64,000 bases of DNA from contig JACPZW010000069.1 in assembly GCA_016195265.1 (NCBI GenBank), positions 33,151-97,150 of the forward strand, read 5' to 3'. Under the pieces are notes generated by a model that did no database searches, was not told the DNA's origin, and saw only the letters and a program-made list of their open reading frames with translations. This DNA comes from Acidobacteriota bacterium. GTDB taxonomy: Bacteria > Acidobacteriota > Vicinamibacteria > Vicinamibacterales > CAVVIG01. Position 1 is the stretch's first letter; every line of letters begins with the position of its first letter. Position numbers and translations under genes: made by a program. Positions 7,955 to 16,792 of this stretch are shown here, in pieces.

Positions 7955-8728
7955 ATGTCCATGCTCTCCGGCAAACACGGCCTTATCGTCGGCGTCGCCA
8001 ACAAGCGATCGATCTCGTGGGCGATCGCGCAGGCGGCGGCGGCGGCCGGCGCGCGGCTCGCGCTCACGTATCCGAGCGAGCGCCTCGAGGAGAACGTCCG
8101 CGAGCTGGCCGCGACGCTCGACAACCCGCTGATCGCGCCCTGCGACGTCGCCAGCGATCAGCAGATCGCCGATCTCGCGATGACGCTCGACCGCGAGTTC
8201 GGCGGCCTGGACTTCCTGGTGCACGGCGCCAGCTTCGCGCCCGCGGACGCGCTGCACAATCCTTTCGTCGAGACCTCGCGCGAGAGCTTCCGCATCGCAC
8301 TCGACGTCAGCACGTATTCACTGGTCGGCCTGACGCGGGCGATGGTGCCGCTCATGGAGAAGCGCGGCGGCGGCAGCGTGCTGACGCTCACCTATCTCGG
8401 CAGCGACCGTGTGTTCCCGAACTACAACGTGATGGGCGTGGCGAAGGCCGCGCTCGAGTCGACCGTCCGGTACCTCGCGAGCGACCTCGGACCGAAGAGC
8501 ATCCGCGTCAACGCCATCTCGGCCGGCGCGATCAAGACGCTGGCGGCGTCCGGCATCGGCGGATTTTCGGCGATTCTGCAGGTGTACCGCGATCGCGCGC
8601 CGTTGCGGCGCAGCGTGGACGCGTCGGAAGTCGCCGACGCCGCGATCTTCCTGCTCGGTCCGGCGTCACGCGCGGTCACCGGCGAAGTCCTCATGGTGGA
8701 CGCCGGCTTTCACGCGATCGGGCTCTGA
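7955..8728 (+). CDS. fabI: enoyl-[acyl-carrier-protein] reductase (NADH)
   Basis: Short-chain dehydrogenase fold, 257 residues. It reduces the enoyl-ACP double bond in fatty-acid elongation. It has the FabI-type nucleotide motif GVANKRSISWAIA, the LTYLGS segment, and the Tyr-x6-Lys pair in YNVMGVAK. The C-terminal GEVLMVDAGFH matches the family. The start is directly after a pyrimidine-rich ladder arm with no Shine-Dalgarno; a second ATG two codons on is equally possible. Confidence 0.93.
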   Translation: MSMLSGKHGLIVGVANKRSISWAIAQAAAAAGARLALTYPSERLEENVRELAATLDNPLIAPCDVASDQQIADLAMTLDREFGGLDFLVHGASFAPADALHNPFVETSRESFRIALDVSTYSLVGLTRAMVPLMEKRGGGSVLTLTYLGSDRVFPNYNVMGVAKAALESTVRYLASDLGPKSIRVNAISAGAIKTLAASGIGGFSAILQVYRDRAPLRRSVDASEVADAAIFLLGPASRAVTGEVLMVDAGFHAIGL

Positions 8729-8770
8729 TTCCCCTTCCGCAGAACCATCACGAACGGCGTGGCATCCGGC

Positions 8771-9463
8771 CTACGCTTCCGCGCGAATCCGGCCGGCGTC
8801 GACACCGAGATCCGCGAGATGCGCCCGCATGTCGTCCACGAGCGACTGCGGGCCGCAGATGAAGCAGAGCGTGACCGGATCGTGGACCAGTCCCGCAAGC
8901 GTCTCGCGCGTGATGCGCCCGCGCGGCCCGGCCCAGCGCTCGTCGGCGCCGCGGGTCACCGTCCGCCGCAACTCGATCCGTCCTGACTCCGCCAGCGCCG
9001 CGAGTTCGCTGTCGTACGCAAACTCCCCTGGCGTTCGCGCGCTGTAGAACAGGCCGACCGTGCTGTGCGGCACCGTCAGGGCGTGTCGCAGCATCGCGCG
9101 CAGCGGCGCGATGCCCGTGCCGCCGGCGACGAAGAGGAAGCGGCGCTCCTCGGGCGAAGCCGGAAAGGTGAACGCGCCCATCGGTCCTTCGACGTCGACC
9201 CGCTGTCCTGGCTCCAGAATCACGTGCGGTCCTGCGACGCCGCTGGCGTCCACGCCGATGAGAAACTCGAGCGTCCCGTGACGTCGTGAATCCTCGGGCG
9301 AGGCCGCGAGGGAGTACGGGATCCGGTTCTCGTACCCGTGCGAGGCGATGGCCGCGGCTTGACCGGGCGCGTAGTCGAAGCGATGACCGTCGAGGGCGAG
9401 GCGCACGATCCGGGCGCGCGGCGTAGCGGCGATCACGTCGCGGATGGACAGGGTCAGCAGCAC
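8771..9463 (-). CDS. ferredoxin-NADP reductase-like FAD/NAD(P)-binding oxidoreductase
   Basis: About 230 residues with the two-domain FNR layout. The FAD-binding RIPYSLA (RxYS) motif is near residue 47, GGTGIAPLRAM binds the nucleotide phosphate near residue 115, and CGPQSLVDDM lies near the C-terminus. There is no iron-sulfur cysteine cluster, so it is a flavin-only electron-transfer module that needs a separate partner. No partner gene is adjacent. The exact substrate is unknown. Confidence 0.82.
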   Translation of the reverse strand: MLLTLSIRDVIAATPRARIVRLALDGHRFDYAPGQAAAIASHGYENRIPYSLAASPEDSRRHGTLEFLIGVDASGVAGPHVILEPGQRVDVEGPMGAFTFPASPEERRFLFVAGGTGIAPLRAMLRHALTVPHSTVGLFYSARTPGEFAYDSELAALAESGRIELRRTVTRGADERWAGPRGRITRETLAGLVHDPVTLCFICGPQSLVDDMRAHLADLGVDAGRIRAEA

Positions 9464-9490
9464 GAGCGGTGCCGCGATTATGCTATCGCA

Positions 9491-9727
9491 ATGGTCCTCC
9501 GGCGCGCCCGCGGTCTGGTGTTACGGCTCGTCCGCCGTCGATCGCCGGCCATCGTTGCCGGGCTCGCGCTGGCCGCGCCCGCGGCCTGGCTGGAATTCGG
9601 CGCGCGCACGGGCGCGTGGTGGGCCGACGGCCTCGCGCTCGTGCTGGGTGCGACGGGGGCGGCACTGATTTGGACCGGCGTGACGGGGCTGAAAGCTGAC
9701 TGGGTGGATGAGGAAACTGAAAACTGA
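9491..9727 (+). CDS. small two-helix membrane protein
   Basis: 78 residues: a basic N-terminus (LRRARGLVLRLVRRRS), then two hydrophobic segments at about residues 18-34 and 44-62, and a short polar tail ending VDEETEN. It diverges from the flavin reductase gene with 27 bases between. The last codons (EETEN) are encoded by the beginning of a GAAAACT ladder repeat. Function unknown; the LIWTGVTGLKADWVDEE ending looks like a conserved family feature rather than chance. Confidence 0.6.
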   Translation: MVLRRARGLVLRLVRRRSPAIVAGLALAAPAAWLEFGARTGAWWADGLALVLGATGAALIWTGVTGLKADWVDEETEN

Positions 9728-9811
9728 AAAGAGAAAAGTGAAAAGTGAAAAGGGAAGATGAGCGCGCGGTCTTAACTTTTCAGTTTTCTCTTTTCACTTT
9801 CAAGTTTCAAA
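9713..9811. repeat. GAAAAGT/ACTTTTC ladder repeat between convergent genes
   Basis: Left arm 9713-9757 of GAAAACT/GAAAAGT units, right arm 9773-9811 of CTTTTCAGTTTTC units. The left arm encodes the C-terminus of the small membrane protein and the right arm touches the end of the c-di-GMP gene, so the element closes two convergent genes. Confidence 0.8.
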
Positions 9812-12302
9812 GTACTCCAGACGCCGCGCGTTCCAGGTCGGCATCCGAGAGGCTCGCGGCGACCGCCGGCTTTCCTTGATCGTCGTCGCCCGCGCCGGAG
9901 CCGGCGCGTTTGCGCCGCGTCTTGTCGCGGTACATCCGGCTGTCCGCCGTGGCCAACAGCGTCTCGTACGCGTCGCCGTCGTGCGGGAACACGGCCGCGC
10001 CCACGCTGATAGCCAGCTTGAGCAGCGTCGCGGGCCGCGCCTCGAACTGCAACTCGTCCACGCCGCGCTGCAGTTCCAATCGCTTGCGCTCGGCTTCTTC
10101 TGCGCCGCAGCCCGACAGCACGACGATGAACTCGTCGCCCGCGTAGCGGACGCAGATGTCGTAGGGGCGGATGCCGGCGCGCAGTACGGCCGCGACGTCG
10201 CGCAGCGCGCGGTCGCCGACGTGGTGGCCGTACGTGTCGTTGATGTTCTTGAAGTCGTCGAGGTCCATGACGAGCAGCGAGACCTCGGTCTTGAGCCGCT
10301 CCGCGCGCGCGAGCTCGCGCGTCAGGTGCATGAACATGAAGCGCGTGTTCGGCAGCGCCGTCAGCGGATCGGTGAGCGAATCCTCCTGCGTCTGCTCGAA
10401 CACCATCGAGTTGTAGATGACAGCGGCCGCCTGCTCTGAAATCCGATCGAGCAGCCGGCGATGATCGTCCGTGTACACCGCCGGTTCGGTGTGGTAGACC
10501 GAGATCGTGCCGATGAACCGCTCGTTGAAGAGGAGCGGGCAGACGAGCGCCGAGTGCAGCGTCGTGCGGTCCGACGGCTGGCCGGCGGCTTCGAGATCCG
10601 TGCTGGGCCGCGCGTTGACGAGGGGACGCCGGTTGCGCGCCACCCAGCCCGTCAGGCCGTGGCCGTTGCGAATCGTCAGCTGCTGAATGATTTCCGATTC
10701 GACGCCGGTCGCGAACCGGCACCTGAGCGTCTCGTTCTCCTCGTTGTAGAGGAACAGCGCGCAGCAGGAGAACGGCACGATGTTGACGAGCTTCGACGAG
10801 ATCAGCGCCATCGTGTCCGAGACGCCGAGGCTGCTGCCCATCGCCTGCGCGATTTCGTACAGCGCGTAGATCTCGCGGTGCGCCAGCGCGATGTCCTGGA
10901 ACACGGTCGTCCGCACCGGCGACTCGTGCACCAGGCCGACTGCGGGCGCCGCGGTCGGCGCGTGCGTCGGCACGCGCGTCAGCTTGCGCGCCGGCGCCTG
11001 GCTCGCTTCGGCTTCGGCGGCCAGCAGCGGATAGGTGTCGATGAACGTCTGCACGACGCGCGGGTCGAGCGCCTTGCTCGCTTCCTGGCGGAGGAGCCCG
11101 AGCGCCGCGTCGAGGCTCATCGCCTTGTGGTACGGGCGCTCCGACATCAGCGCGTCGAAATAGTCGACTACCGAGAGAATCCGCGCGCCGAGCGGAATCT
11201 CGTCGCCCTTGAGGCCCGCCGGATAGCCCTTGCCATCCCAGCGTTCGTGATGGCTGAGGATGAGCGGCGACACGGGATACGGAAACGGCACGCCGCTGAT
11301 GATTTCCGCGCCCACCTGCGGGTGAATGCGGATCTTCTGGAACTCTTCCTGCGTCAGCGGCCCCGGCTTTGACAGGATGTGCTCGGGCACCGCGAGCTTA
11401 CCGATGTCGTGCAGCAGCGCCGCGGTCTTGACGCCCTGGATTTCGTTGTCGGTCATGCCGAGCGATCGCGCGAGACCCGCGGCGTACACCTGCACGCGCC
11501 GGATGTGACTCTGCGCCGTCTGATCCTTGGCGTCGATGGCGAGCGCCAGCGCCTCGATTGTGGCCAGGTGGAGATCCGAGACCTGCGCGACGTGCCGCTG
11601 CTGATCCTGGATGCGGCTCATGTACACCTTGTAGGTGCGGTAGATCAGGTAGGGCGGCGCCGCGGCGAGCGCGGCCATCCAGTAGCCGCCCTGATCGATG
11701 ACGGTGGCCGCCAGCGCGGCTGCGCCCGCGCCGACGAAGTAGCTCGGCGCGCTCCACAGGAAGTTCTCGTTCCAGACGCGGACGATCGACTGCTTTGTCG
11801 AGAGCCCGATCGCCGTTGCAATCAGTACCGTGTTGCAGACGAAGTACGTGGTCGCCGCGCCGACGAGCGGCTTGGGGAGCGCCGCCATCGAGAATTGGTG
11901 GGCCGTGTCCGGTCCGCCGAGCCACGTGTACGCCAGGCCGGTGGCCTTCACGGTCAGCACGAGCGACGCCATGCTGAACAGCGTGCGGTGCGGGGTCGAG
12001 CGGCTTTCCGTCCGGAACGTGCACTGGCTGAACGCGCTCGCGCTGGCGACCAGCATGGTCTCGTCGGCGCCGAGGAGGAGCAGCGCGGCGAAGTCCACCG
12101 CGTACGACACCGACATCGTGACGCCGCTCGTCGCCAGCGGCAGGCTGACCTTCAGCGCCGAGGCAGACGAGGACAGTAATAGAAGAACGGTGAACAGGAT
12201 CGGGTTCGCGAGCGGGTGCGGAAAGAACAGCACCAGGACCAGCGCACCGGCGCCCAGGACGGCGCCGACGTACAGCCGGGCCGCGATCGGGAGATCTTTC
12301 AT
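9807..12302 (-). CDS. membrane sensor with HD-GYP, GAF and GGDEF domains
   Basis: 831 residues. The first ~210 are hydrophobic with several membrane helices. HD-GYP follows (~230-420: HDIGKLAVPEHI, LSHHERWDGKGYPAGL), the signature of cyclic-di-GMP phosphodiesterases. A GAF sensor domain is at ~470-620, and a diguanylate cyclase domain at ~650-815, whose active-site loop reads YAGDEF (AGDEF, a commonly active variant). Synthesis and breakdown of cyclic-di-GMP are therefore combined with a soluble ligand-sensing domain. It sits 82 bases downstream of a sigma-54 activator gene in the same direction. Confidence 0.9.
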   Translation of the reverse strand: MKDLPIAARLYVGAVLGAGALVLVLFFPHPLANPILFTVLLLLSSSASALKVSLPLATSGVTMSVSYAVDFAALLLLGADETMLVASASAFSQCTFRTESRSTPHRTLFSMASLVLTVKATGLAYTWLGGPDTAHQFSMAALPKPLVGAATTYFVCNTVLIATAIGLSTKQSIVRVWNENFLWSAPSYFVGAGAAALAATVIDQGGYWMAALAAAPPYLIYRTYKVYMSRIQDQQRHVAQVSDLHLATIEALALAIDAKDQTAQSHIRRVQVYAAGLARSLGMTDNEIQGVKTAALLHDIGKLAVPEHILSKPGPLTQEEFQKIRIHPQVGAEIISGVPFPYPVSPLILSHHERWDGKGYPAGLKGDEIPLGARILSVVDYFDALMSERPYHKAMSLDAALGLLRQEASKALDPRVVQTFIDTYPLLAAEAEASQAPARKLTRVPTHAPTAAPAVGLVHESPVRTTVFQDIALAHREIYALYEIAQAMGSSLGVSDTMALISSKLVNIVPFSCCALFLYNEENETLRCRFATGVESEIIQQLTIRNGHGLTGWVARNRRPLVNARPSTDLEAAGQPSDRTTLHSALVCPLLFNERFIGTISVYHTEPAVYTDDHRRLLDRISEQAAAVIYNSMVFEQTQEDSLTDPLTALPNTRFMFMHLTRELARAERLKTEVSLLVMDLDDFKNINDTYGHHVGDRALRDVAAVLRAGIRPYDICVRYAGDEFIVVLSGCGAEEAERKRLELQRGVDELQFEARPATLLKLAISVGAAVFPHDGDAYETLLATADSRMYRDKTRRKRAGSGAGDDDQGKPAVAASLSDADLERAASGVL

Positions 12303-12384
12303 AGAACTTCGGCCGGGGGAGCCGAAACGACGGTCAGATCATATTGCGAATCCGCGCGCCTTTCTTCGGTGCCGGCACGGAACA

Positions 12385-13740
12385 TCAGGCCCCTTGGTCG
12401 CGCGAGCGGCGTCCCGCCTGCCGCGGCTCGGGCTCAAGCTGATACTCGACGATCTTGCGGTACAGCGTGCCCCGGCTGATGTCGAGCACCCGGGCCGCTT
12501 CCTTCTTGTTCCAGTCCACCGCCTCGAGCACACGCACGATGTGCGCCCGCTCGGTTTCGGCCAGCGACGGCAGATGCTCGCCGGTGGTCTGGGACACGAC
12601 GGCCGCGGTCGCGTGGAGGAACTCGATGTCCGAGGCGCGTATCGATCGTCCGGGCGCCGACAGCGCCGCGCGGGAGACCGTGCTCTCGAGCTCGCGGATG
12701 TTGCCGGGCCAGTGGTACCCCATCAGGAGGTCCAGCGCCTCGCGCGAGAAGCCCTTACTGTCGATGGGCAGTCCCTGCGCGGCGCAGTACCGGTTGAGGA
12801 AGCGCTGTGCGAGGACCGGGATGTCCACCTGCCGCTCGCGGAGCGACGGCAGCCGGATCGCGAACGCGTTGACGCGGTAATAGAGATCCTCGCGGAACCG
12901 GCCGTCTCGGACGAACTGCTCCAGCGGACGGTTGGTCGCGGAGATGAGCCGGAAGTCGACCGAGATCGACTTGTGGCCGCCCAGCCGCTCGAAGCGCCGC
13001 TCTTCGAGCACGCGCAGGAGTTTCGCCTGCGCCATGAGCGACATGTCGCCGATCTCGTCGAGGAACAACGTGCCCTCGTGCGCGAGCTCGAGGCGGCCCG
13101 GCTTGCGATCGTGCGCGCCGGTGAACGCGCCCTTCTCGTAGCCGAAGATTTCCGATTCGAAGAGCGTGTCCGGCAGCGCGGCGCAATTGACCGCCTGGAA
13201 CTTCGCGACGCTGCGTCGGCTCAGCTCGTGGATCATCCGCGCGACGAGCTCCTTGCCCGACCCGGTGGGCCCGAGCACGAGCACCGAGATGTCGGACTTG
13301 GCCGCCGTCCGGATCCACTCGAACACAACGAGCATCTTCTCGTCGCGGCCGATCATCTCGCGGAAGCGCTGGACCGAGGGCGACTGATCCTCGGTGCTGA
13401 CCGCGGCGCGGCGCTCGAGGAAGAGGTCGAGGTGATCGGCGACTGCCTCGTCCGCCGGCCGCGCGGCCATGAACCGCTCCGGATTGCCGGGGATGAGCTG
13501 CGCCACGCCGAAATCCACGAGCTCGCGCACGCAGTTGTCGACGTCGAGCTTGAGACGGCCGAACGTCTGCATCAGCGACTCGACGTCGAAACTCTCGTCC
13601 GGCCGCGCGCTCAGGTAGCGCAGCAGGCCGGCACGCAGCGGCGACTGCACGAGGCTGCGAAAGCGGGTCTCGAGATCCGCGGTCTCGGGCTTGGCCGTGC
13701 CGGCGCTGGCGCGGCGGGCGCTGAAAGTCAGATCGTCCAT
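12385..13740 (-). CDS. sigma-54-dependent transcriptional activator
   Basis: 451 residues. The central AAA+ domain has Walker A GPTGSGKELVA, the sigma-54 contact loop GAFTGA, Walker B LFLDEIGD and an arginine finger region FREDLYYRVN. The C-terminal helix-turn-helix is Fis-like (NKKEAARVLDISRGTLYRKI). The N-terminal ~110 residues are not a receiver, PAS or GAF domain; they look like a winged helix (SPLRAGLLRYLSARP). It lies upstream of the c-di-GMP gene. I found no -24/-12 promoter in the adjoining gaps. Confidence 0.92.
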   Translation of the reverse strand: MDDLTFSARRASAGTAKPETADLETRFRSLVQSPLRAGLLRYLSARPDESFDVESLMQTFGRLKLDVDNCVRELVDFGVAQLIPGNPERFMAARPADEAVADHLDLFLERRAAVSTEDQSPSVQRFREMIGRDEKMLVVFEWIRTAAKSDISVLVLGPTGSGKELVARMIHELSRRSVAKFQAVNCAALPDTLFESEIFGYEKGAFTGAHDRKPGRLELAHEGTLFLDEIGDMSLMAQAKLLRVLEERRFERLGGHKSISVDFRLISATNRPLEQFVRDGRFREDLYYRVNAFAIRLPSLRERQVDIPVLAQRFLNRYCAAQGLPIDSKGFSREALDLLMGYHWPGNIRELESTVSRAALSAPGRSIRASDIEFLHATAAVVSQTTGEHLPSLAETERAHIVRVLEAVDWNKKEAARVLDISRGTLYRKIVEYQLEPEPRQAGRRSRDQGA

Positions 13741-13759
13741 TTATCTCAGAATGTATCGG

Positions 13760-14227
13760 CTACACGCGGCCTTGCCGATAGTATTCCGTCTGATAGCCCT
13801 CGATGAGGTTTTTCATGCGGTCGGCGTCCCGTTTGTGGTGCCCGTGACAGAGGATGGGATCGGTACCGCCGGTCGTTTCGATCCGCACGTCGGACAGGAG
13901 GGCGCCTGTCTGAATCCTCACCGACGCGACATGTGCGAGGTGAATGGTTTCCTCCTGGCGGCCGATCCACCGCGGCGTGTACTGCACGACGCTCGTCGGC
14001 GTGATCAGCACCTGCGTGGGGAACAGGCGATTGCCTGCGCTGAATCGGCTCGCGACGAACACGTCGCCGTCGGCGAACCGGCGGCTTTTGCGCCAGATCC
14101 ACCACGCCAGCAGCGCCACCACGAAGACGCCGGCGGCGGCGCTCCCCCAGACCCACTGAGACTCGCCAGTCACAAGAGCAGATGTTAAGCTATTTCGGCT
14201 GAAACGCCGCGACACCCGCGCCGTCAT
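13760..14227 (-). CDS. membrane-anchored PH-like domain protein
   Basis: About 137-155 residues: one membrane helix (WGSAAAGVFVVALLAWWIW) followed by a soluble domain of about 100 residues with alternating strands (LFPTQVLITPTSVVQYTP, HLAHVASVRI), suggesting a bacterial PH-like fold. The start is uncertain: an in-frame GTG at 14173 just before the helix would remove 18 residues. It lies 19 bases upstream of the sigma-54 regulator on the same strand. Function unknown. Confidence 0.65.
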   Translation of the reverse strand: MTARVSRRFSRNSLTSALVTGESQWVWGSAAAGVFVVALLAWWIWRKSRRFADGDVFVASRFSAGNRLFPTQVLITPTSVVQYTPRWIGRQEETIHLAHVASVRIQTGALLSDVRIETTGGTDPILCHGHHKRDADRMKNLIEGYQTEYYRQGRV

Positions 14228-14254
14228 TCACCAGGAAACACAGGGAGCAGCCAC

Positions 14255-15421
14255 TTGCCGCACCGCGCCCCCGGCTCGCCCGGGCACTCGAAGAAGCAGT
14301 TCCTGTCCGGCAGACCGATTCGCTACTACCGCCCGCAGGGGAGCCCGGCCATCCGGACCCTCATCGACGAAGGCTTCCAGGCGTTCAATGCCGGGCGTCT
14401 TTCGGAGGCGTCGCAGATCTTCGCCAGCAAGATGCTGGCGCCCGAGAACGACACGACGATCGGCCTGACGATCGCGGGCGCGATGACGCCGGCGGGCCTC
14501 GGCGGCTGCGTCATCGAGCTGATGGATCGCGGCCTGGTGGACTTCATCATCTCGACGGGCGCGAATCTCTACCACGACCTGCACTACGCGCTGAACTTCA
14601 CGCTGCGGCGCGGATCGCCGTTCGTCAACGACGTCGAACTGTACGAGGACGGCGTCATCCGGATCTACGACGTGCTGTTTCCGGCGACGGTCCTGCTCGA
14701 GACCGACGCCTACATCCGCGACTTCATCGTCCGCTCCGGGCTGAACGAGCCGATCGCGACTTCGGAGTTCCACTACCTGCTGGGCCTGGATCTGATGAAG
14801 CGCTATCCCGGCTGCTCCGAACACTCGGTCGTCGCGCGCGCGGCCGAGGACGGCGTGCCCCTCTACACCTCGTCGCCCGGCGACAGCTCGATCGGCATGA
14901 ACATCGCGTATCACGAGCTGATGAACGGCAGCCGCTTCATGATCGATCCCAACAAGGACGTCAACGAAGTCTGCGCGATCGTGATGGCGGGTAAGCGGAA
15001 CGGCTGCGTGATCCTCGGCGGCGGATCGCCCAAGAACTTCTACCTGCAGGCGCAGCCGACGCTCTGGGAGGTGTACGGCATCCCGAAGGGCGGCAACGAG
15101 TACTTCATTCAGATCACGACCGACTCGGTCGTGTGGGGCGGTCTGTCGGGCGCGACGCCGGCCGAAGCCGTGAGCTGGGGCAAGGTGAATCCGGGCGTGC
15201 TGCCCGATACCGTCGTCGCGTACTGCGATTCGACGATCGCGTTCCCCCTCTTCTGCGAGTACGCCGTGGGATCGCCGAACGGGCGGCGCAAGCGCAGGGA
15301 ACTGATCCACAAGCGCGACGCACTCGTTGCGACGCTCACCCGCGACGCGAAGGCGGCGCTGGCCGCGCGGAACAAAGAAGGCAGAAGTAAGAAGGCAGAA
15401 GGCAGAAGTAAGAAGAAGTAG
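14255..15421 (+). CDS. deoxyhypusine synthase family protein (bacterial, polyamine enzyme)
   Basis: ~388 residues, TTG start chosen because AGGGAGCAG lies just upstream. The fold and motifs are those of deoxyhypusine synthase: NAD-binding SDSSIG-like segment (SPGDSSIGMN) and the conserved lysine in LGGGSPKNF that carries the aminobutyl intermediate. Bacteria lack eIF5A, and bacterial homologues are known or proposed to make homospermidine or guanidino-polyamines, so that is the likely role. The last ~15 residues (EGRSKKAEGRSKKK) are encoded by a GAAGGCAGAAGTAA ladder repeat and are probably not part of the fold. Confidence 0.85.
   Translation: MPHRAPGSPGHSKKQFLSGRPIRYYRPQGSPAIRTLIDEGFQAFNAGRLSEASQIFASKMLAPENDTTIGLTIAGAMTPAGLGGCVIELMDRGLVDFIISTGANLYHDLHYALNFTLRRGSPFVNDVELYEDGVIRIYDVLFPATVLLETDAYIRDFIVRSGLNEPIATSEFHYLLGLDLMKRYPGCSEHSVVARAAEDGVPLYTSSPGDSSIGMNIAYHELMNGSRFMIDPNKDVNEVCAIVMAGKRNGCVILGGGSPKNFYLQAQPTLWEVYGIPKGGNEYFIQITTDSVVWGGLSGATPAEAVSWGKVNPGVLPDTVVAYCDSTIAFPLFCEYAVGSPNGRRKRRELIHKRDALVATLTRDAKAALAARNKEGRSKKAEGRSKKK
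15377..15420 (+). repeat. GAAGGCAGAAG ladder inside the 3' end of a CDS
   Basis: Repeated GAAGGCAGAAGTAA units encode the C-terminal tail of the deoxyhypusine synthase homologue. A second, degenerate block of the same kind lies at about 15870-15917 across the next gene junction and into the N-terminus of the ROK-like gene. Confidence 0.75.
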
Positions 15422-15446
15422 CCGAAGGACACAGGGCGCACACGTC

Positions 15447-15881
15447 ATGGGCACGCTGTCGTCAGAATTGATCCCGTACGCGGAACGGCTGTCGCCGCGG
15501 CCGCGGATCTACGCCGACGCCAACGTCCCGGCCGGCCTCGTCGCGCACATGCGCGATCGGTTGCAGTGGGACGTGCTCTTCGTGCTCGAAGACAGCGACC
15601 TGCGCCGCGCGCCCGACACCAGACATTACCAGCTCGCGCAGCAGCTGCAGCGCACGCTCGTGACGATGGACAGGGATTATCTGGACGACCGCCGGTTTCC
15701 GCCGGCGGAAGGCGCCGGCGTCCTCGTGATCAACGCGCCGGACGAGCGCGAGCTGTCGGCACTCCTCGATCGCGTCAACGCGACGCTCTTCCACGACGAG
15801 CCCGCGGACGATCCCGTCGCGCTGCCGCTCGTGGGACGCAAGCTCCAGATCCACAACGACTGGGGCCGTGAAGGAAAGTAA
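15447..15881 (+). CDS. DUF5615-type PIN-like protein
   Basis: 144 residues. A PIN-like core is visible: YADANVPAGLVAHMR at the first strand with an Asp, then RTLVTMDRDYLDD carrying the second acidic cluster. Members of this group are often toxin-like nucleases, but no small antitoxin gene lies next to it, and the conserved acidic set is only partly evident. The C-terminal extension (RKLQIHNDWG) is not part of the short toxin form. It is 25 bases after the preceding gene and likely in the same transcript. Confidence 0.65.
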   Translation: MGTLSSELIPYAERLSPRPRIYADANVPAGLVAHMRDRLQWDVLFVLEDSDLRRAPDTRHYQLAQQLQRTLVTMDRDYLDDRRFPPAEGAGVLVINAPDERELSALLDRVNATLFHDEPADDPVALPLVGRKLQIHNDWGREGK

Positions 15882-15895
15882 AGGAAGTTAGAAGT

Positions 15896-16792
15896 GTGAA
15901 GGCAGAAGGAAGAAGACCGGCGATCGGCGTGGAACTCGACGATGCGGGCGCGATTGCCGCAGCTGTGGACGATCGCGTCCAGGCCCGCGCCTCGGTGGCC
16001 TCGACCGGCGATCTGGCGGCCGCCGCGTCCGCCGCGGTGCGCCAGGTGCGCGGCGCAGGACAGGCCGGGACGATCGGTATCGCCGCGTACGCGCCTGATG
16101 CGCTGGCGATCGGCAGCGCCGTGACCGCGCTCGGAAAAGAGTTTGGCGGCACAGGCGCGAGCATCGTCGCGTCCGGCACCGCCGCCGCGGTCGCCGAGGC
16201 CTGGATTGGCGCCGCCGCCGGCGCGCAGGACGTCGTGTACTTCGCGGTGAGCGATCACGCGACCGCCGGCCTCGTGCGCGGGGGCGTGCCCATGACCGGC
16301 GCCCGCGGGCGCGCCGCGTCGGTCGGGTGGCTCTCGCTGAATCCGGTCGAGCGCGAGGACTATCGCAAGAGCGGATGCCTCGAAGCCGAAGTGGCGGCCG
16401 TCGGCATCGTACGCCGCCTCATCTGGCGGATTAAGTCCGGCGATCGGTCGCGCGTGCAGGACAAAGTGGACGGCGACCTGACCGCCATCACCCTGGCGCA
16501 CGTGCTTGATGCGGCGCGCGCCAACGACGGCGTGTCCATCTCCGTCGTCCGCGACACCGCGAAGTACCTCGGCATGGCCGCGGCGAATCTCGTGGTCGTT
16601 GCCGATCCCGTGACGCTGGTTCTTGGCGGCGTGATGGCCTCGGCCGCCGACCTGCTGCTCGAGCCGGTGCGCACGGAGATTTCGCGCCGCCTGCCGCGCG
16701 CGATGATGGACGCGCTGACGATTGTGCCGGCGACACTCGGCGCCGACGCGGCGGCCATCGGCGCGGCGCGTCTGGCGGCGACGGCCCGATGA
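15896..16792 (+). CDS. ROK-like sugar kinase/regulator homologue lacking the zinc motif
   Basis: ~298 residues, GTG start inside a ladder repeat. The actin-like ATPase layout of ROK proteins is recognisable: AIGVELDDAGAIAAAV at the N-terminus, GTAAAVAEAWIGAA in the middle and VTLVLGGVMASA near the end. The usual DxGGT phosphate loop is altered (ELDDAG) and the CxCGxxGCxE zinc site is reduced to SGCLEAE. The next gene, nagA, overlaps it as ATGA, suggesting an N-acetylglucosamine role (kinase or regulator), but altered motifs leave catalysis doubtful. Confidence 0.65.
   Translation: MKAEGRRPAIGVELDDAGAIAAAVDDRVQARASVASTGDLAAAASAAVRQVRGAGQAGTIGIAAYAPDALAIGSAVTALGKEFGGTGASIVASGTAAAVAEAWIGAAAGAQDVVYFAVSDHATAGLVRGGVPMTGARGRAASVGWLSLNPVEREDYRKSGCLEAEVAAVGIVRRLIWRIKSGDRSRVQDKVDGDLTAITLAHVLDAARANDGVSISVVRDTAKYLGMAAANLVVVADPVTLVLGGVMASAADLLLEPVRTEISRRLPRAMMDALTIVPATLGADAAAIGAARLAATAR

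Noticed and set aside
12303..12384. Sigma-54 (-24/-12) promoter upstream of the c-di-GMP gene
   Set aside because: GGCAC occurs but the spacing and GC element of -12 do not fit.
14255..15421. Deoxyhypusine synthase homologue as evidence of a eukaryotic or archaeal contig
   Set aside because: Gene density, riboswitch, operons, SRP RNA type and all neighbours are bacterial; bacterial members of this family are known.
15447..15881. DUF5615 gene as half of a toxin-antitoxin pair
   Set aside because: Neighbouring genes are long, unrelated enzymes and no short partner gene is present.
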